The notes under the pieces were generated by a model. That model was not told the origin of the DNA and did no database searches. It saw only the letters and a list, made by a program, of their open reading frames with translations. A stretch of DNA of 43,574 bases from the NCBI GenBank assembly GCA_902594815.1, contig CACJNL010000011.1, positions 1-43,574 on the forward strand, read 5' to 3'. Positions 42,421 to 43,574 of the stretch are shown one piece after another (the stretch's first letter is position 1; each line of letters begins with the position of its first letter). The stretch comes from an uncultured Alphaproteobacteria bacterium (GTDB lineage Bacteria; Pseudomonadota; Alphaproteobacteria; HIMB59; GCA-002718135). The translations under genes and the position numbers were made by a program.

Positions 42421-43574
42421 CCACTTATGGATTTTACCTCTAAAAATTCTTCAATTCCCCATTTACCACCTTCACGACCATTACCTGATTGTTTGTAACC
42501 ACCAAAAGGAGAGCCGTCAGCAAAACCAACTCCATTAATTTCAACCATCCCGGAGCGTAATTGTCTAGCTACCCGTTGTGCTTTATTGGTATCATTAGTT
42601 TGTATGTAGTTTGTCAAACCATAAGCAGTGTCATTAGAAATTTTTATTGCCTCTTCTTCATTTGAAAAAGGGATTATGGATACTACAGGACCAAATATTT
42701 CTTCTTTAGCTATTGTCATCTCATTATTGACATCTGCAAATACTGTTGGTTTTACGAAATAACCCTTTTTTAAATGAGAAGGCCTGTCAGGTCCACCCGC
42801 AACAAGTTTAGCTCCTTCTTTAATGCCTTCATTAATTAGATTTTGAATTTTATCATACTGTACTTTTGAAACTACTGGTCCGATATGTCTACCCTCTTTA
42901 TTAGCAATATCTACATCTGTTTTTTCTGCAACCTCCATTGCTTCTTTTACCGCTCTTTCATAAATTGATTTTTCAACAAGAAGACGTGTTGGGGCATTAC
43001 AACTTTGACCAGAATTATTAAAGACTCTTCTTACTCCTCTTTTTACAGCTTTTTCATCAGCGTCTGCAAAAACGATGTTTGCTCCTTTACCCCCAAGTTC
43101 TAAGGACACTCTCTTTATAGTATCAGCAGCATTTTTAGTGATTAATTTTCCAGCACGTGTTGAACCTGTAAAGGAAACCATATCAATATCAGGATGGCTT
43201 GATAATTGTGTTCCTACACCAGGTCCATCACCGTTTATTAGATTAAAGACACCCTTGGGAAAGCCGGCATCATGAATCATTTCAGCAAATAACATTGCAG
43301 ATAAAGGTGCTATTTCAGATGGTTTTAGTATCATCGTGCAACCTGCTGCAAGAGCTGGCAATACTTTTAGAGCAATTTGATTAATTGGCCAGTTCCACGG
43401 TGTAATTAGTGCACATATGCCAATCGGTTCATACGAAATATAATTTCCTTTTTCCTCATCCAAATAATTTTCAAATTCAAAATTTTGAAATTGATTGATA
43501 AAAGTTTTAATGTGATCCTCTCCAGATTGACTTTGCTCATTTATAGACCAATCTTTTGGCGCCCCCATTTCAAG
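42411..43574 (-). CDS. NAD(P)-dependent aldehyde dehydrogenase (5' end missing)
   Basis: The C-terminal ~387 residues of an aldehyde dehydrogenase of usual length near 475; the frame remains open to the window edge (LEMGAPKDW, where EMGAP is an internal family motif), so the true start lies beyond 43574. ALITPWNWPINQ, FTGSTRAGKL, LELGGKGANIV, the catalytic cysteine in NSGQSCNAPTR and EEIFGPVVSI are all present, and NGREGGKWGIEEFLEVKS ends the protein. It is the first gene of the ALDH-TauD-ArgE set. Confidence 0.93.
   Translation of the reverse strand, partial: LEMGAPKDWSINEQSQSGEDHIKTFINQFQNFEFENYLDEEKGNYISYEPIGICALITPWNWPINQIALKVLPALAAGCTMILKPSEIAPLSAMLFAEMIHDAGFPKGVFNLINGDGPGVGTQLSSHPDIDMVSFTGSTRAGKLITKNAADTIKRVSLELGGKGANIVFADADEKAVKRGVRRVFNNSGQSCNAPTRLLVEKSIYERAVKEAMEVAEKTDVDIANKEGRHIGPVVSKVQYDKIQNLINEGIKEGAKLVAGGPDRPSHLKKGYFVKPTVFADVNNEMTIAKEEIFGPVVSIIPFSNEEEAIKISNDTAYGLTNYIQTNDTNKAQRVARQLRSGMVEINGVGFADGSPFGGYKQSGNGREGGKWGIEEFLEVKSISGWE

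Overview
The window comes from a low-GC, densely packed genome. Genes overlap by 1-4 bases, spacers are short and lysine/asparagine codons are abundant. Gene content and order point to a streamlined marine alphaproteobacterium of the SAR11/HIMB59 (AEGEAN-169) kind. Supporting features are a nadD-proA-proB-obgE-rpmA-rplU block, metX-metW-gloB behind a SAM-II riboswitch, a short PutA with a divergent Lrp-type regulator, and a coq7-dsbB-yqaA block. The exact genus cannot be fixed from the sequence alone.

Layout. (1) 1-2929: end of a ribose-type ABC permease, then a hydantoinase/oxoprolinase-family protein and a DUF917 protein. (2) 2932-6551: Lrp-family regulator divergent from putA, whose reading frame is broken by a -1 shift in an A-run near 6105-6111. 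(3) 6578-13376 (minus): one long housekeeping operon rplU-rpmA-obgE-proB-proA-nadD-rsfS-ctpA-rppH; rsfS appears to start with ATT. (4) 13467-16183 (minus): metX-metW-gloB with promoter and SAM-II riboswitch. (5) 16261-22570: a chorismate mutase-aminotransferase fusion and tyrC (tyrosine synthesis), plsC, a zinc-ribbon membrane protein, then lysA, lptM and argH. (6) 22640-28747: a fatty-acid-oxidation-type bifunctional enzyme, an acyl-CoA ligase, metY and an alpha/beta hydrolase. (7) 28764-32182: small proteins, an esterase, an HNH nuclease, coq7, dsbB and yqaA.

(8) 32188-36755 is the most unusual part. An intact tRNA-Leu(CAA) gene lies directly upstream of yqaA. It is followed on its 5' side by three further copies of the same tRNA: a 41-nt 5' fragment, a 62-nt 5' fragment and a degenerate full-length copy. 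They alternate with single-gene cassettes: a secreted rhodanese, a secreted protein of unknown function, a bactofilin, and then a sulfotransferase plus a CIA30-like protein. Upstream tRNA flanks and short phased repeats recur at the junctions. This looks like repeated tRNA-directed insertion from the 5' side, with no integrase gene in view. (9) 36766-43574: a 23-residue membrane peptide gene with its own terminator, then a catabolic-looking set (flavin monooxygenase, RidA, DUF1028, histone-deacetylase-like amidohydrolase) convergent with ALDH-TauD-ArgE-like genes; the ALDH runs off the window end.

Working together: metX and metY supply methionine under SAM control; proB/proA make proline while putA degrades it; the CM-aminotransferase fusion and tyrC can take chorismate to tyrosine; lysA and argH finish lysine and arginine synthesis. 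No rRNA genes, transposases, integrases or CRISPR arrays were seen.
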